A stretch of 64,000 bases of DNA, taken from the NCBI RefSeq assembly GCF_023065955.2, contig NW_026623019.1:20105850-20169849 (forward strand). The letters run 5' to 3'. A program made the position numbers and the translations under genes. The notes below the pieces were generated by a model that searched no databases, was not told where the DNA came from, and saw only the letters and a program-made list of their open reading frames with translations. The DNA comes from Ursus arctos (lineage: Eukaryota; Chordata; Mammalia; Carnivora; Ursidae). Every line of letters starts with the position of its first letter. The stretch's first letter is position 1. Below, one piece after another: positions 45,831-58,106 of this stretch.

Positions 45831-48027
45831 TTTTAGCCATTGTCCCAGCCACTGATCTGCTGTCTTGATAAGACAGTCACCCTTAATAGCTTTTTGTGCC
45901 CACAATACCCTTGGTTATTTATAATAGGGTGAGGTTGTTAAAAGCTAGCTGGTAGCATCACGCTGTGTACCAGGAATAGGAGGTGTGATTGGGAGACAGC
46001 AAATACAGAGATCTCTAATGCAACATTGGGTCAAAACAGAACTTTTACAGAGGTCATGCTGAAACAGCAGACTAGCCTCCTGCCTTCTATCTCCAACTGT
46101 GTGGTTTGGAACTGAGCCCTGAACTTGTCTGAATGGAACAAATATATAGGACAAACCTATACAGAATGAGTAAATTGCTGCCTAGTAATTAGAGCATTCA
46201 GGGACTTTGAAATGAAAAGTATATTTTCACATGCTTCTGTCTGTGATTTTATTTCATAACCAAATAAGTAGCCCTAAGTCAAGATTTTCACTGCGCCAAG
46301 CTTGGATGGCGTGGTTTATTTTGCTCAATTTCTCCCTGTGCCTTAGGGTATACACTCCAAAGACACAAAGAATTTCACTGAAAACTTGTTACATCTTCAA
46401 CAGGCCAAGATGGCAATAGGATTTGAGCACTGGAAGGAGCTCCTTGATGTCCTGAGATGAATAGAGCCATGACTTGCCCTTAACTTTCTGCTAGCTTGAT
46501 CAGCAAGCCATTGGAAATGAGGAAAGGAAACTCATATCTTCTGTACAATGTAGGAAAAAAAATCACTAGTTCAGATCAAGGAAAGCATCACTAACTATTT
46601 CAAAGGACACAAAGAAATGGAGCAGTTAATAAGCCAGTTTCCCAAGCAATCCAGCATTGAACATGAATTCTGGCTGTATACTGATGATTCTTTAACTTGT
46701 TCCTCCTGGATGCCCTCAGGCCCCCTGGTAAACAAAACTCTGTGAGAAAAAAAAAAAAAGTAGCTATAGTAACATCTTTTCCTTTTTTCACCTGGGAAAG
46801 GAGAAATAGAGCTAATATGGAAAAGTCATGGGACCAAAGGAGAAAGGAAGAAAGGGTAAGATGAACTAATTTGGTCATAAGGAAAATAGAAAGGCATTGG
46901 GAGAGGACACCAGAAGAGTTCCCGCTCTGTGTTCTCTGGCCCCAGATGCCACACTCCTAGAGGGTTTTTTTAATTACAGAGGAGTTAGCCACCCCTTACA
47001 CAGAATAGCTTTATGATCGATATAGATGGGTAATTGGAATTTTCAAATATTTTGCAGTTCGCAGTAACATTGAAAAATAGTTAAGAATAGTAAGTAGATC
47101 TGCTTATGTTCTAAATGACCAAAATTTAAGAAAAAAATGATTGGAGTTAGAATAACGACCAAAATTCAAAGAGACTGTTTTTGCATTTGACGTCATGGAT
47201 ATCCTAAGAGGCTCTAACAATGCAATTTGTCATGGCTCCCAGAATATTTCCTCATATTCAACCACGTCCTACTCTAATTTCCTGATTTCAAAAACCTAAA
47301 AGCTTGAACAATAGATACTATTGCATCTGTCATGAAATATCCACATAGAGAAAAGTTATATCAAAGCATCTTAAAACTTATTTATATGTGTTGTACATGC
47401 TCCCTTTTTTAGGGACAAAATTTGCTTTTATTTTTCCCTCTTCCCTCTTACTTTTTGGTTAAGAAAACTCTGCATTCCAAAAGAAGTAAAAGTTCAATTC
47501 GAACACACAAATGAGTGAAACACCTATGATTATATTTGCCCCCAATCCATTTATGAAGGGAAGGCATTCCTTCTATTGCCAGAGAGAAAGTTGAGATCAG
47601 TTGTTTTGTTAAGCTCTGAGAATTTTTTCTCTCTTTCTATCCTGTATTTTTAAGAAGTTTCTACCTGTCTCCCCTCTCATCTGTGAAAGAAGTCTTCCAG
47701 ACGCTTAGGTTTTATGTACACTTTTCCATCCATCTATGGGGATTAGAGAACCTTATGTAAACACACTACTCGCTCAATTATCCTAACATATTGCTGCATA
47801 GGGAAGCATGTCATCATGAAGTCCTCAAGCCCCAGCTTTATCCCATGTCTACGTGACTACACACTTGATCTAACAGGAAAGGACTCAAACTTCATTTTCA
47901 CCAACCCCAGGTTGAAGGCTAACAAAGTATTAGCTCATCTGAGATGGTCCAAAGCTCATATTGAAACTACTGTCTTCGGTGACACAAGGAATGACATTGT
48001 GAAAGGTGAAATGAACTGGAGTCCCTT
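45831..48027. other. Unassigned DNA
   Basis: About 2.2 kb with no recognised repeat family; A-run at 46747-46759. Short frames, including one of 97 codons (47816-48109) that runs into the next SINE, have no recognisable product. Confidence 0.4.
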
Positions 48028-48043
48028 CTGTCAGGGAGTTTTA

Positions 48044-48259
48044 TTTATTTATTTATTTATTTTTTTTAAAGATTTTTTTTTTTTATTTATTCGACAGAGA
48101 CAGAGATAGCCAGCGAGAGAGGGAACACAAGCAGGGGGAGTGGGAGAGGAAGAAGCAGGCTCACAGCAGAGGAGCCTGATGTGGGGCTCGATCCCATAAC
48201 GCCGGGATCACGCCCTGAGCCGAAGGCAGACGCTTAACCGCTGTGCCACCCAGGCGCCC
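48044..48259 (-). mobile_element. SINEC: Young carnivore SINE, antisense, copy 10
   Basis: Long T-rich tail, 'gacagagatagccagcgaga', 'gagggaacacaagcaggggg', 'gaggagcctgatgtggggct', 'gggatcacgccctgagccga', 'aggcagacgcttaaccgctg' and 'gccacccaggcgcccc'. Target duplications ctgtcaggg(a/g)gtttta at 48028-48043 and 48260-48275. Near-identical to 61900-62090, so both belong to a young, recently active subfamily that I associate with bears. Confidence 0.96.
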
Positions 48260-48275
48260 CTGTCAGGGGGTTTTA

Positions 48276-48640
48276 AATGGAGAGGGGAGGCCCATTAAGG
48301 AGATGGACCTTATTACACATGTCCTCACCAGGTGGAACCACGAACTTTTCAACTGGGCCAAACTGCACATATTCCAAGGACTCTGCAAGAACATCTGCAA
48401 CTTGCTACAGTGACAGACCTTTGCTTAGTGATAGCCTTAGCAACCAATTAGGTTTGGTCAAAATTAGTTTCCTGCCACCAACACCAATCAAAATTCTGTG
48501 TAAGCATATATGAGCATTCCCCTTCATCTTAAAAAGTCCTTGACTGTTACTCCCTAGTGGGAAACAATTTGTGCTGCTACCTGGATCTGAGCTCTCTGAA
48601 TTGCAATTCTAAGACCCCAAATAGATGCTTGTGCTTACTT
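48276..48640 (+). mobile_element. Possible LTR, sense
   Basis: 'cttagcaaccaattaggttt', 'catcttaaaaagtccttgac', 'aattgcaattctaagacccc' and 'aaatagatgcttgtgctt' resemble the U3 CCAAT box, TATA-like region, R and a mutated AATAAA of an ERV-type LTR. Borders are unclear and the family is unknown. Confidence 0.35.
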
Positions 48641-49306
48641 TAGCCCTGCTTCTTTTCTCAGTTGACAACACATAGACACGGGCATTTGAGAATCCAAGAA
48701 GGAGCCTGCAGTCCATTTGCAGATATCCACTGTGAAGGTGAATAAACAGGTACATTTGATAACATGGTGTCTTAGACCATGTCCTCTGAAAACAGGCAGT
48801 GAGATGGAGACTTGCGTGCAGAAAGTTAACGAAGGAGCACCCTTGAAAGGTACAACTATAAGGAAAGAAAGATGGCGGCACTAGGCAGTGGGAGAAGCTA
48901 ACTTGCAAGGTAGTTGCAGCTGGGGTTCCAAGGATGGAATGGCCCATAAGAATGGTGTCAAATGAGGCAAGGGTGTTGGCCTTTATCCCCCTAGCAGCCA
49001 GTATGGCGCCTTGTGCCCCTCCCTCTAAGGGAGCATAACCTTGGTTGAATCAGTTCCTACAGCCAAGGGCAATGCCCAGTGAAGGAGGCAGCTGTGAGCT
49101 ATTAGCAGCAGACATTCCAAACAACTAGGGGGTAGGTCCATCAGCCAGAAGGGGAATCTGGGAAAAGCCACGGAGGATCCACTGGGAAAAACTACATTGT
49201 TTATGACACAGACATTATTGCCTTAAGTATAAAAATTCAACAGTTTATTTACGGTGGCTCATTTTCACAGGGAAAATGTATTCTAGGTTTGATGCTTTGT
49301 TTTGGG
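48641..49306. other. Unassigned DNA, possibly an old repeat at 48790-49190
   Basis: 'gagatggagacttgcgtgca' to 'ccacggaggatccactggg' has the feel of a dispersed old repeat but I cannot name it. No exon. Confidence 0.35.
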
Positions 49307-49332
49307 GTGTGTGTGTGTGTGTGTGTGTGTGT
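49307..49332. repeat. (GT)n microsatellite
   Basis: Thirteen uninterrupted GT units. Confidence 0.97.
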
Positions 49333-51360
49333 ACCCATCAGGCCCTATTTATATCTAATTTGTAACTAATTTCTCTTAGAATCACAAATGAGAACATGGA
49401 AAAGATCTGGCCCAATATGCTAATTTTACTAATAAGGGAACCGTTGCCATGTCAAAAGGCTGGTTAGTGATAAATCCATCTCAAGAAAAAGGTTCCAATC
49501 TAATTTCCTTTCAGGACACCATTATGCTTAATTTTAAAATCTTTGACTATCCATTACATTCCTGCCTGTACTGGAATCATTGGGAGGATACAAGAGAAAA
49601 CTCATGGATCCCACCTCCGCGTGGCTTACAATCTTGAGATCATCTGTTCTCAAATGTGCTCCATTGTTACTGAAAATGTTATTCTAACAATAAGCCTTCA
49701 GAACATTTGTATAAGCTGTTTTATGACAATCTAATGTGAAACTCCAACCTCTTTTTCCCTGTAGAAATGTGCCGATCTTCCCATATTTTAATTATAAAGC
49801 CAATTTCAGTAATGTTCTCCTTCCTAGCTATCACCTGAGTCTATCTCAAATAACCATGCCCCAAGAGTGAGAGGTCTGTGCTTCTTCAGAATTAATCATA
49901 CCGGCTTCAGGCTCAAGTACACTCTCCCCATTCTCTGAACCTTCCTCTGTCCCTACTTAATATACTTGCAGGCTGATATTTCATTTCTCCTCGCATGCCA
50001 GATTAGTTGTTGTACTGCCATAAATTGCTCTTTTTAGAGATAATTTCTGTCAACATTACATGGGTCCTCCTGTTCCCTCCACCCCACTGGAGATAACTGA
50101 AAGCATCTCATTGCAGGAGGTAGACACTGCAGCTGCCAATCCCAGGGAAAGTGACCGAAAGAGCAGTGCATCCTACCCACTGTGTTGGAACATTCTGATG
50201 TGGCACAGCAAGCTCTGGCCACTGAAGCCGCCCCTGTCCATATGGTGTTTCCCTGTGTCTACTTTTTTCTCTCAACTGGTTTTCATGATTTATGACAAAG
50301 GTGACAAAGACGGTGACCACGATGATAACCCTATCAAGCACTGACTGTGTCAAATACTTGCACAAATACCACTTTATTTTTATTTCAATCTACAAAAGGG
50401 GCATCATATATTTCAAAGTGTTGCAAACATGGCCAAGTACATATCCTACCATGTTTTTACATGATTCCAATCTCCAGAACGTAACTGTCTACCCATCCTG
50501 GTCCCCTATCTAATGCCTCTGCAGAATCTTCAAAAGATATTGCCATGTTCCTGCTGGAAATGTATATAACTCCCACTTTTATTTTTCTTACAATTGTTCC
50601 ACATGCTTTTTAGATTTTTTTAATATATAAAATTTGGTAGAACTTCTGTCTTCTTCTTTATAGCAAATAACCATAGGAATAAAAAATGGAAGGCTAAAAT
50701 CCAGCATAAAACACTCTTAATACAAATGCATGTCTCTCTCTCTCTCTCTCTCTCTGTCTCCAGTTCCCTCTGAAAGCACCCATTACAGAACCCCACTGGA
50801 AAAGAAAATCCTCATGTTGCTCTGCTCTGCCCTTAAAGCCTCTCAGCACAACCTGGCATAAAAACAATCAGACACAAATTGAACCCCAGAGCATTAATGG
50901 ATGACACATGTTCTTGTTTGTTGTTTCGATGGAGAGATGGCAGGAAAAAAATAATGATTTCTGTCTTAGAAAAATATAAAATTCCTTTTAATCATCTCTG
51001 GCTTATCCTCAAGTTTCCCTTCCTCCAAAAACTGCCACTTTTCCCCCTTTTTCCTCAACACATTTCTCTTCATAGTTACTTCTAATAAAATTGATCCTTT
51101 CTCTTCTCTCTCACTAATCTTTCCAAACTGTCCCCTAAATCCTCTCGTCTTGTAGAACCACTTCGTATAACAAACCAAACAAACCTAGCAGTTTCAGGAG
51201 GAAAAGGAAAAGAAAAACAACTAGCAACTATCCAACAGATAGCTTGTTGTTCCATGTGGGATAGGTTGGAAGGAAGAGTTGGTGGAGAGGGTGTGGAGGG
51301 GTGGCTGGGGCTGCTAGCAGGGCTGAGTTCACCCCTCCAAATCAACTGGGTGAACTAACT
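49333..51360. other. Unassigned DNA with a (TC)n run
   Basis: (TC)n at 50733-50760. No exon or repeat family recognised otherwise. Confidence 0.4.
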
Positions 51361-51439
51361 TTCTTTCTTTTCTTTCCTTCCTTCCTTCCTTCCTTCCTTC
51401 CTTCCTTCCTTCCTTCCTTCCTTCCTTTCTTTCTTTCCT

Positions 51440-51502
<63 letters not shown>

Positions 51503-51509
51503 CTTTTCT
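51361..51509. repeat. Polypyrimidine tract (CCTT)n-(CTTT)n
   Basis: About 150 bp of pure pyrimidine, first cctt units then cttt units. The Phe-Leu-Ser or Lys-Glu-Arg frames it creates on the two strands are not genes. Mirror symmetry allows triplex (H-DNA) formation. Confidence 0.97.
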
Positions 51510-51882
51510 AAATTGTTCCTCTCCCATGACTCTCCTCAACTTCTTGCTGGAGCACTCACCCTGGATATCCTACCGGAATCCCAAAATTGTTAAATTAGTA
51601 AAAGGAACTCTGGGATATTTGCTTCTCTGCAAACTGTTTGATTAATCTCATCATCAGATCGCCCAGGACTCCAGCCTTAGAGTCTTCTCATCTCCTCCAT
51701 CCACATGGTCCTAACTGAAGCCTGGCAAACGCTTCCCCATCACTGGGTCCATCATCAAAACATTGCCCTAATTCCGCATCCTCTTTTGTCCACATTTCTA
51801 CAACAGCTGCTTAAATAGTTTCATCTTGCTGCCTTCAGAAACCTCTTCCCTTTCCTTCCTTCCTTTCTGTGATTAGGAATCC
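51510..51882. other. Unassigned spacer between two pyrimidine tracts
   Basis: No repeat family is recognised, apart from a small cctt run at 51848-51866. Confidence 0.4.
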
Positions 51883-51951
51883 ATCCTTCCTTCCTTCCTT
51901 CCTTCCTTCCTTCCTTCCTTCCTTCCTTCCTTCCTTCCTTCCTTCCTCCCT

Positions 51952-52040
<89 letters not shown>
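51883..52040. repeat. Second polypyrimidine tract (TTCC)n-(CCCT)n-(CT)n-(CTTT)n
   Basis: About 158 bp of pure pyrimidine in four sub-blocks, 370 bp after the first tract and in the same strand polarity. Probable origin: decay and expansion of an A/T-rich retroposon tail, since an old repeat begins immediately at its right edge. Confidence 0.97.
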
Positions 52041-52044
52041 ACTT

Positions 52045-52870
52045 TTTATTATGGAAACTTTCAAACCTATAGAAAGGTAATGAAAGGAACAAAATAAACT
52101 GACACGTCCGTCAGCCAATTTCAACAGTTCACAACCCATGACCAACGTCTTTTCATCTATTTCCCATCCCTGATTATATTGAAACAAATTCTAAGCATTA
52201 TAGCATTTCGACTCTAAATGATACAAGAAAGGAACTCTAAAAAAAAATTATGAAACATTATCACACTTAAAAGCAAACTGTAATTTCTTAACAGCAATAA
52301 ATCCAGCAGTGTTTATAATTCTCTGATTGTTGTGTACATTTTTATTTGGCAGTTTGAATCAGGGTCTAAATAGGGACTGTAAATTACAATTGTTTCTATG
52401 TCTTTTAAGCCTGTTTTACTCTAGGGGTGTTCACTCATCCTTTCTTTACTCTCATTGTTATTGTGGTAGTCACTGAAGAAGATGGGGTATTTGTTCTGTC
52501 TAGGTTTTTCTGATTGCATTTCCCTGGTATTATTTAACATGTTTGATTGTTTGCTATACATTTCCTGTAAATTGGTGGTCAGATCTAGTGGTTTGATCTG
52601 TTTTGGATTCTATATTTTAGGCAAGAAAATTTCATAGGTTGTCTCATATACTTGCATTAAGAGGTACATAAGAATGACTCAACTCTTTTTTATGTTACCA
52701 GCCTTTTCCAAGATCAATGAGGTATTACAAGCACAATGGTGATATTTTATCATTTCCTCTTGATTTATTAGCTAGAAATTGTCTCTAAAAGAGACATTTT
52801 CCTCATTAATTATTTGGTTACCCTAAACAGTGATGTTACTCTTTGTACTGAAAGTACTTCACGATCCAGC
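52045..52870. mobile_element. Old dispersed repeat, about 0.8 kb (L1M-related or unassigned)
   Basis: The order 'tattatggaaactttcaaac', 'ccgtcagccaatttcaacag', 'cagtttgaatcagggtctaa', 'tgattgcatttccctggtat', 'tatttcctgtaaattggtgg', 'tcagatctagtggtttgatc', 'aagaaaatttcataggttgt', 'ttatttggttaccctaaaca' is one I recognise as recurring in mammalian genomes. I do not assign the family. It has no reading frame. Confidence 0.55.
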
Positions 52871-52984
52871 TCTGACCTATCTTGTTAGGTTCAGACACAC
52901 ATGTGTCTCTCCTCCCTGTCACACATGTATATTTTCCCCAACAGTCTGATGGTTTACAAGAAATGTGTTTCAAGATAATTTTTT

Positions 52985-53060
52985 TCATACCCAGCGTTTA
53001 ATAACTGGTGGCGTGTAGTAGGCAATTAAGAAATGTTTGCTGAATAGGAAAGTGAATGAG
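52985..53060 (+). mobile_element. L2/MIR 3'-end fragment, sense
   Basis: 'gtggcgtgtagtaggcaatt', 'aagaaatgtttgctgaatag' and 'gaaagtgaatg' follow the L2 3' terminus (…agtaggcgctcaataaatgtttgttgaatga…). Confidence 0.6.
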
Positions 53061-53499
53061 AATTTCCTATATAAGTAACTGATCATGTAATACTTGTATT
53101 TATGCACGATTTCGAACACATTCAGACTTTCAGATGCTCATACTTAATGTCAGAAAGAATTCTTTTCAATGTGAATACAATAATGCGCTGACAAGTCATA
53201 TTAACTTCTAATACAACATTAGCAGTGAATTAAATGAAGACATCCTAAATTATACCATTCAAGAGATAAATGTTATTCTAGAATAGGTTTGGCACCATGC
53301 ACTTTTAGCAACATGAAGTCCTCAGCTCTCAAGGACTTTATTTCCTATCATCTGGAGCAAGTAGACCATCACTCTAAGCAGAGTCAGGTAACATTAGCAT
53401 TTCAAAGAGAACACTAAGCAAACCTTCTTCAAATATAACAAGAAGATTTCATTCTGAGGAATAGCATTTACCACTCTGTATTCTCAAAACACTCCACCT
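53061..53499. other. Unassigned AT-rich DNA
   Basis: No repeat family or exon recognised. Confidence 0.4.
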
Positions 53500-54515
53500 G
53501 CCTTAGAAGACACCATACCCATAGGTTCTCTCCTACAAATGTCACTTCCATTGTGTATCTACCTGCTCATCCTTTCTGTGTGGTCTTTAAGTAAAAGAGT
53601 TCCTCAAAGTTCTGAACCAAACTTGCCTTATTTCTGTATTTATGCCTTAGGCAATGCCATATGATTATCTAACAACTTATTTCTTGCCCACGTCTTCCTT
53701 CCGAATTTATGAGTTTACTATGTAACTGCCTACATCTCTGCTTAGAAGTCCCAAAGGCAGCTCACACTGGATGTCATCATCTTCCTCCTGCAGCCTGCTG
53801 TCCTTCTACTGTTGAGAATATCCTAGAAGAGTACCACCAACATAAAGCTAGAAAAACCATAGTCCCAGCCGTGACTTCTCCCTTTCCCCACCCCTCATAT
53901 CCAATCAAGGACTTTTTTTTTTTCTGTCCTGCATACTAAATACTCCTTGACTGAAGCTATTTTTCCTCTATTTTTTTCCACATTGACCATGCTAGTCCAG
54001 GTCATTAGAGTTTTTCCTGCTCTATGGTCAGTGGGAACCAATGGCATCCCTGCATATACTTGCCCTGAGTCGATCCAGAATAATCTTTTAAAAATTATTT
54101 CACTCCTTTATTTAAATTCCTATGGAGGCTTTCTATTCTCTGGGGATAAAGGAGAAAATCATAAACATTTCCTAAAAGCTTTGCATGGATCCAGATACAG
54201 TTCTTTCCACTGTATTACTTCATTCTACTCACATTTGGTTTCGTTTATGAAGTACACTGTATTTGTTAAGGAAGGGACATGTCTTTTGCACAAAGGCTGT
54301 TCTCTCTATCTCGGATACATGGCCATCCCCTTCTACTTCATCTAATTTATTATCACAGCATGGTTCAAACATATTGCCCTCAATAACCACTCTGTGACAC
54401 GCACAACACACTCCCTGCTCCCCACTACCAATACTACAGCAGAATCCCTTGTTATAACAACTTATACAATAAATGAATGAATGACTGAATGAATGAATAA
54501 ATAAGCAATAAATAA
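53500..54515 (+). mobile_element. L2: Decayed LINE L2, sense, ending in (GAAT)n
   Basis: Weak but ordered L2-like blocks: 'gcttagaagtcccaaaggca', 'gatgtcatcatcttcctcct', 'tcctatggaggctttctatt', 'tctggggataaaggagaaaa', 'tgttaaggaagggacatgtc', and a 3' end 'ataaatgaatgaatgactga' followed by gaat/aata units (54467-54513). A 132-codon plus frame at 53947-54345 lies in it and shows no intact domain; I read it as chance openness. Confidence 0.55.
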
Positions 54516-54599
54516 AATCTTATATCCTATACAGCCCTATACTTCTTGATAGTTCTTTATTACAATCATAATTAAATAATTGTGTTTTAAGTTCAGAGG

Positions 54600-54765
54600 G
54601 ATTTTTTAAAATCTTGGTCTCCCAAACTAAAATGTGAGTTTTATGAAACCTAGTGGGCTAGAGCTTTGTCAGTGTTAGTCACTGACACATTAGTCCTTGA
54701 TACATAATACACAATAAATCAATATTTGTTGAATAAAGAAAGGAATCAATCAATCAATCAGTCAA
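54600..54765 (+). mobile_element. L2: LINE L2 3' end, sense
   Basis: 'aactaaaatgtgagttttat', 'gctagagctttgtcagtgtt', 'acacaataaatcaatatttg' and 'ttgaataaagaaagg' then caat units match the L2 3' UTR end (…actagaatgtaagctccatgagg…caataaatatttgttgaatgaa). Confidence 0.75.
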
Positions 54766-55463
54766 AGTGGCACAAGGGACTTTCACTTTGTAATGTGCCT
54801 CTTAGGACTTCTGGAACTTTCGTGTCTGGGCCAGAGTGAGATCTTTTGCCAAGGTGTACACATGCATCTTTGTAAACAATAAATATAGTGTCCTGCATTC
54901 TTGATTTTGTCCAATACAATTTTATTAAACTACATTTATAAAGTATCCTTTAATAAGTAGCAGTTTATTCAATCAATATACTTTTACTGAGTGTCAATTA
55001 TGAAAACTCTGCTAAAAGCTGTACACTCCTTTAGAATTCTGAATGGCTATTAGAGATCATTTATCTCTTTGTTGCTTGCTGGCATGATATCTGCCACATA
55101 GTGGTTGCTAATACATTTTTAATTCTCTTATTATATTTAGTAGTAATGAAGTTACTTTGGGAAATACTAGTAGGTAAGACTGGGCAGATTATAATAGGCT
55201 TTGTGCCGGAGCTAGCCTTGACTCACAGCATGGAAAAGGAGCCTCCATTATATGTCAGTTGCCATAATATCTGCAATTTGTATTGCAATGAAATTCTATT
55301 GATGGGAAATTATGATCAAGGTACTTGACTATGGATGGCTACAGACTAAAATATGGCTTATTGGACCCTAATACTGTCCCTTGCAGAAGACTATTGTGCA
55401 ATATTCCATAAATCTCTTTGAGAACATATGAGCAGAATTATTTGTAAATCTAGGTTCTTTGAT
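54766..55463. other. Unassigned DNA with an antisense L2/MIR tail at about 54960-55030
   Basis: 'ttcaatcaatatacttttac' and 'tgagtgtcaattatgaaaac' resemble the reverse of the L2/MIR 3' tail. The rest is unassigned; no exon. Confidence 0.4.
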
Positions 55464-55479
55464 AAAGAACCTGCATAAG

Positions 55480-55697
55480 AGGCACCTTGGTGGCTCAGTT
55501 GGTTGAGCAGCCAACTCTTGGTTTCTGCTCAGGTCATTATCTCATGGGTCATGAGATCCAGCATCTTGTTGGTTCCGTGCTCAGCAGGGAGTCTGCTTGA
55601 AGATTCTCTCTCTCAGCCCCTCTCCCCACTTGCTCGCTTGCACGTGCATGCTCTCTCTCTCTCTCTCTCTCAAATAGATAAATAAATCTTTTTTTTT
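55480..55697 (+). mobile_element. SINEC: Carnivore SINE (SINEC), copy 11
   Basis: 'ggcaccttggtggctcagtt', 'ctgctcaggtcattatctca', 'gagtctgcttgaagattctc', CT-rich run, 'aaatagataaataaatcttt' tail. Target duplications aaagaacctgcataag (55464-55479) and aaaggaaactgcataa (55698-55713), two mismatches. Confidence 0.94.
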
Positions 55698-55914
55698 AAA
55701 GGAAACTGCATAAACAAGGGAATCTCACAAACAATTGGAGAAAATTCAGATTCTCAGGAGCACATCTTAGCTTTGTTGATAGAGCTACTATTAAATGTTC
55801 TTAGCTCATGTACTTACATAGGACTGAAGATTTGCCAGTATTCCTAAGTTCATAACTTTTGTCTTTAATGGTTTTTTTTTTTGCCTGCTAGTCCTATTAG
55901 TTATTGAGAGTTGT

Positions 55915-56262
55915 GTTAAAAATCTACTATTGTGGATTTATCTATTTCTCCTCTTATTTTTGTCAGATTTTGCTTCGTATGTTTAAAGGCTATGATATTA
56001 GATGCATATAATTTAGGTTTATTATTTCTTCCTGATGAATTCACCCAATATTACATCATGCCTGTTTTTGTTTTTACTGTTATCTCTTTATTAAGGTTTA
56101 CTTTGACTAATATTATAACTTCACTGATTCTTTTTTGATTAGTGTATCCTTTTAATATTCTTTTGCTTTCAAATTTTATGCATCTTGGCATTTAAGGTGA
56201 GTCCCCTGTAAGCAGCATATAGTTGGATTTTGTTGTTCAATTCAATCTAACAATATTATTAC
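55915..56262 (-). mobile_element. L1M: L1 endonuclease-region fragment, antisense
   Basis: 'aaaaatctactattgtggat', 'tctatttctcctcttatttt', 'aggtgagtcccctgtaagca' and 'gcatatagttggattttgtt' are antisense L1 ORF2 endonuclease sequence. Because reverse-transcriptase sequence follows at 56266, this is out of order with the next L1 block and must be a separate fragment or a duplication. Confidence 0.7.
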
Positions 56263-57721
56263 AAAAGGATGTTGAAATTTTGGCAAATGATTTTCTGCAC
56301 CTATTTTTATCCTTCATTTTGTTCATGTGGTGTATCACATTTATTGATTTGCATATGTTAAACTTTCATCCTTACATCCTAGGGATAAATCCTACTTGAT
56401 TGTGATGTACGATCCTTTTAATGTATCGTGGAATTCTTTTTGCTAGTATTTTGTTCAGGATTTTTGCATGTATGTTCATCAGGGATATTGACCTGTAATT
56501 TTCTTTTCTTACAGTGTCCTCATCTGGCATTGGTATGAGTGTAATGCTGGGCTCATAAAATGAAATTGGAAGTGCTCCCTCCTTTTCAATTTTTTGGAAG
56601 AGTTTGAGAAGGACTGGTGTTAGTTCTTTAAATGTTTGATTGAATTCACCCATGCAGCCAACTACGCCTGGGCTTTCCTTTGTCTGTAGGTATTTTGATT
56701 ATTGCTTCAATCTCTTTACCCTCTGACCACCTTCAAATTGGCTTACTCCAATTTCCTATTTCTTCATAACTCAGTCTTTGTAGGTTGTATGTCTCTAGGA
56801 ATTTATCCATGTTTTCTAAGTTATTCAGTTTGTTATAATATAATTATAGTTATTAATCTCCTGTGATCTTTTGTATGTCTGTGGTATCAGCTGTAATGTG
56901 TCCTCTTTTACTTGTAATTTTATTTATTTGAGTCCTCTTTTTTTTTTCTGGGTTAGTTTAGCTAAGGATTTGTTAATTTTATCTTTTCAAAAACCAATTC
57001 TTAATTTCACTGATCTTTTCTATTGTGTGTCTAATCACTATTTCTGCTCTAATCTTTATGATTTTTTCCTTCTGCTAACTGCAGGCTTAATTTGTTCTTT
57101 TTCTGCTCTGTGAGATGTGAAGTTAGGTTATTTATTGGAGATCTTTCTTCTTATATCGGATTTTATTGTACAGACTTCCCTCTAGAGCTGCTTTTTCTAC
57201 ATCCCATGAGTTTTGACATGTTGCATTTCCATTTTGTTTGTTTCAAGACACTTTTTGATTTCCCTTTTGATTTCTTCTTTCACTCATTGGTTGTTTAGGA
57301 GTGTATTGTTTAATTTGTACATATTTGTATTTTCCAATTTCCCCCCTGCTATTACTTATTTATACCTTTGTTGTCAAAAAAGATATTTGATATGATTTCA
57401 ACCTTCTTAACTTCATTAAGACCTGTTTTATGATCCAACATATGATCCGTCGTGAAGAATACTTCATATGTGCTTGAAAAGAATGTGTTGGATGGAATGA
57501 TATGCAGATGTCTTTTGGGTCCATTTGTATTACAGTGTTCTTAAAATCTAATATTTCCATGCTGATTTTCTGTCTGGATGATCTATCCATTCCTGAGGGT
57601 AGGGGTTTTGAAGTATCCTATTACTGTATTGCTGTCTATTTCTCCCTTTAGTTTTGTTAATATTTGCTTTTAATATTTAGATGCTCCAATGTTTGGTGCA
57701 TATATATTTACAATTATTTCT

Positions 57722-58106
57722 TTCCCAGATTTATTGAGATATAATTGGCATAGATATCTTATAAGTTTAAAATATATGACATGATGACTTTATATATGTA
57801 TATTTTGCAAAATGATGTCCACAATAAGGTTAGTTAATATATTCAACAGCTCACACAATTACAACTGTTTGTGTGTATGTATTATGAAATTTTAAGTTTT
57901 ATGTTCTTATATCAACTTTCAAATATACAATATAGTATTGTCAACTACAGTCACCATGCTATATATTACATCCCTATAACTTTTTCATCTTGTAAAAGTT
58001 TGTACTCTCTGACCACCTTCACCCATTTCCCCCACACCACCCTCACTGGCCAAAAACGAATCTATTCTGTTTCTATGTGTTTGCTTTTTTTTTTTTTTTT
58101 TTTTTT
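57722..58106 (-). mobile_element. L1M: L1MA/MB-type 3' UTR block inserted in the older L1, with a T-run
   Basis: Antisense 3' UTR signature: 'agatttattgagatataatt', 'gcaaaatgatgtccacaata', 'gtcaccatgctatatattac', 'ttcacccatttcccccacac'. The host L1 reads through: endonuclease sequence stops at about 57720 ('catatatatttacaattatt') and resumes at 58107 ('agaaattcctattattatat'). A T-run of about 24 lies at the right edge (58083-58106), the 5' side of this minus-strand block, where a poly(A) tail is not expected. Confidence 0.65.

Noticed and set aside
26953..48640. Intact endogenous retrovirus between the LTR-like blocks
   Set aside because: The LTR candidates differ from one another in sequence and orientation and no retroviral coding sequence lies between them; they are read as unrelated solo LTRs.
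51342..52187. Open frames rich in Phe-Leu-Ser or Lys-Glu-Arg on both strands
   Set aside because: They are translations of the CCTT/CTTT pyrimidine tracts, not proteins.
53947..54345. 132-codon plus-strand frame
   Set aside because: Falls inside a decayed L2, has no conserved motif, and its openness is within chance for AT-rich DNA.
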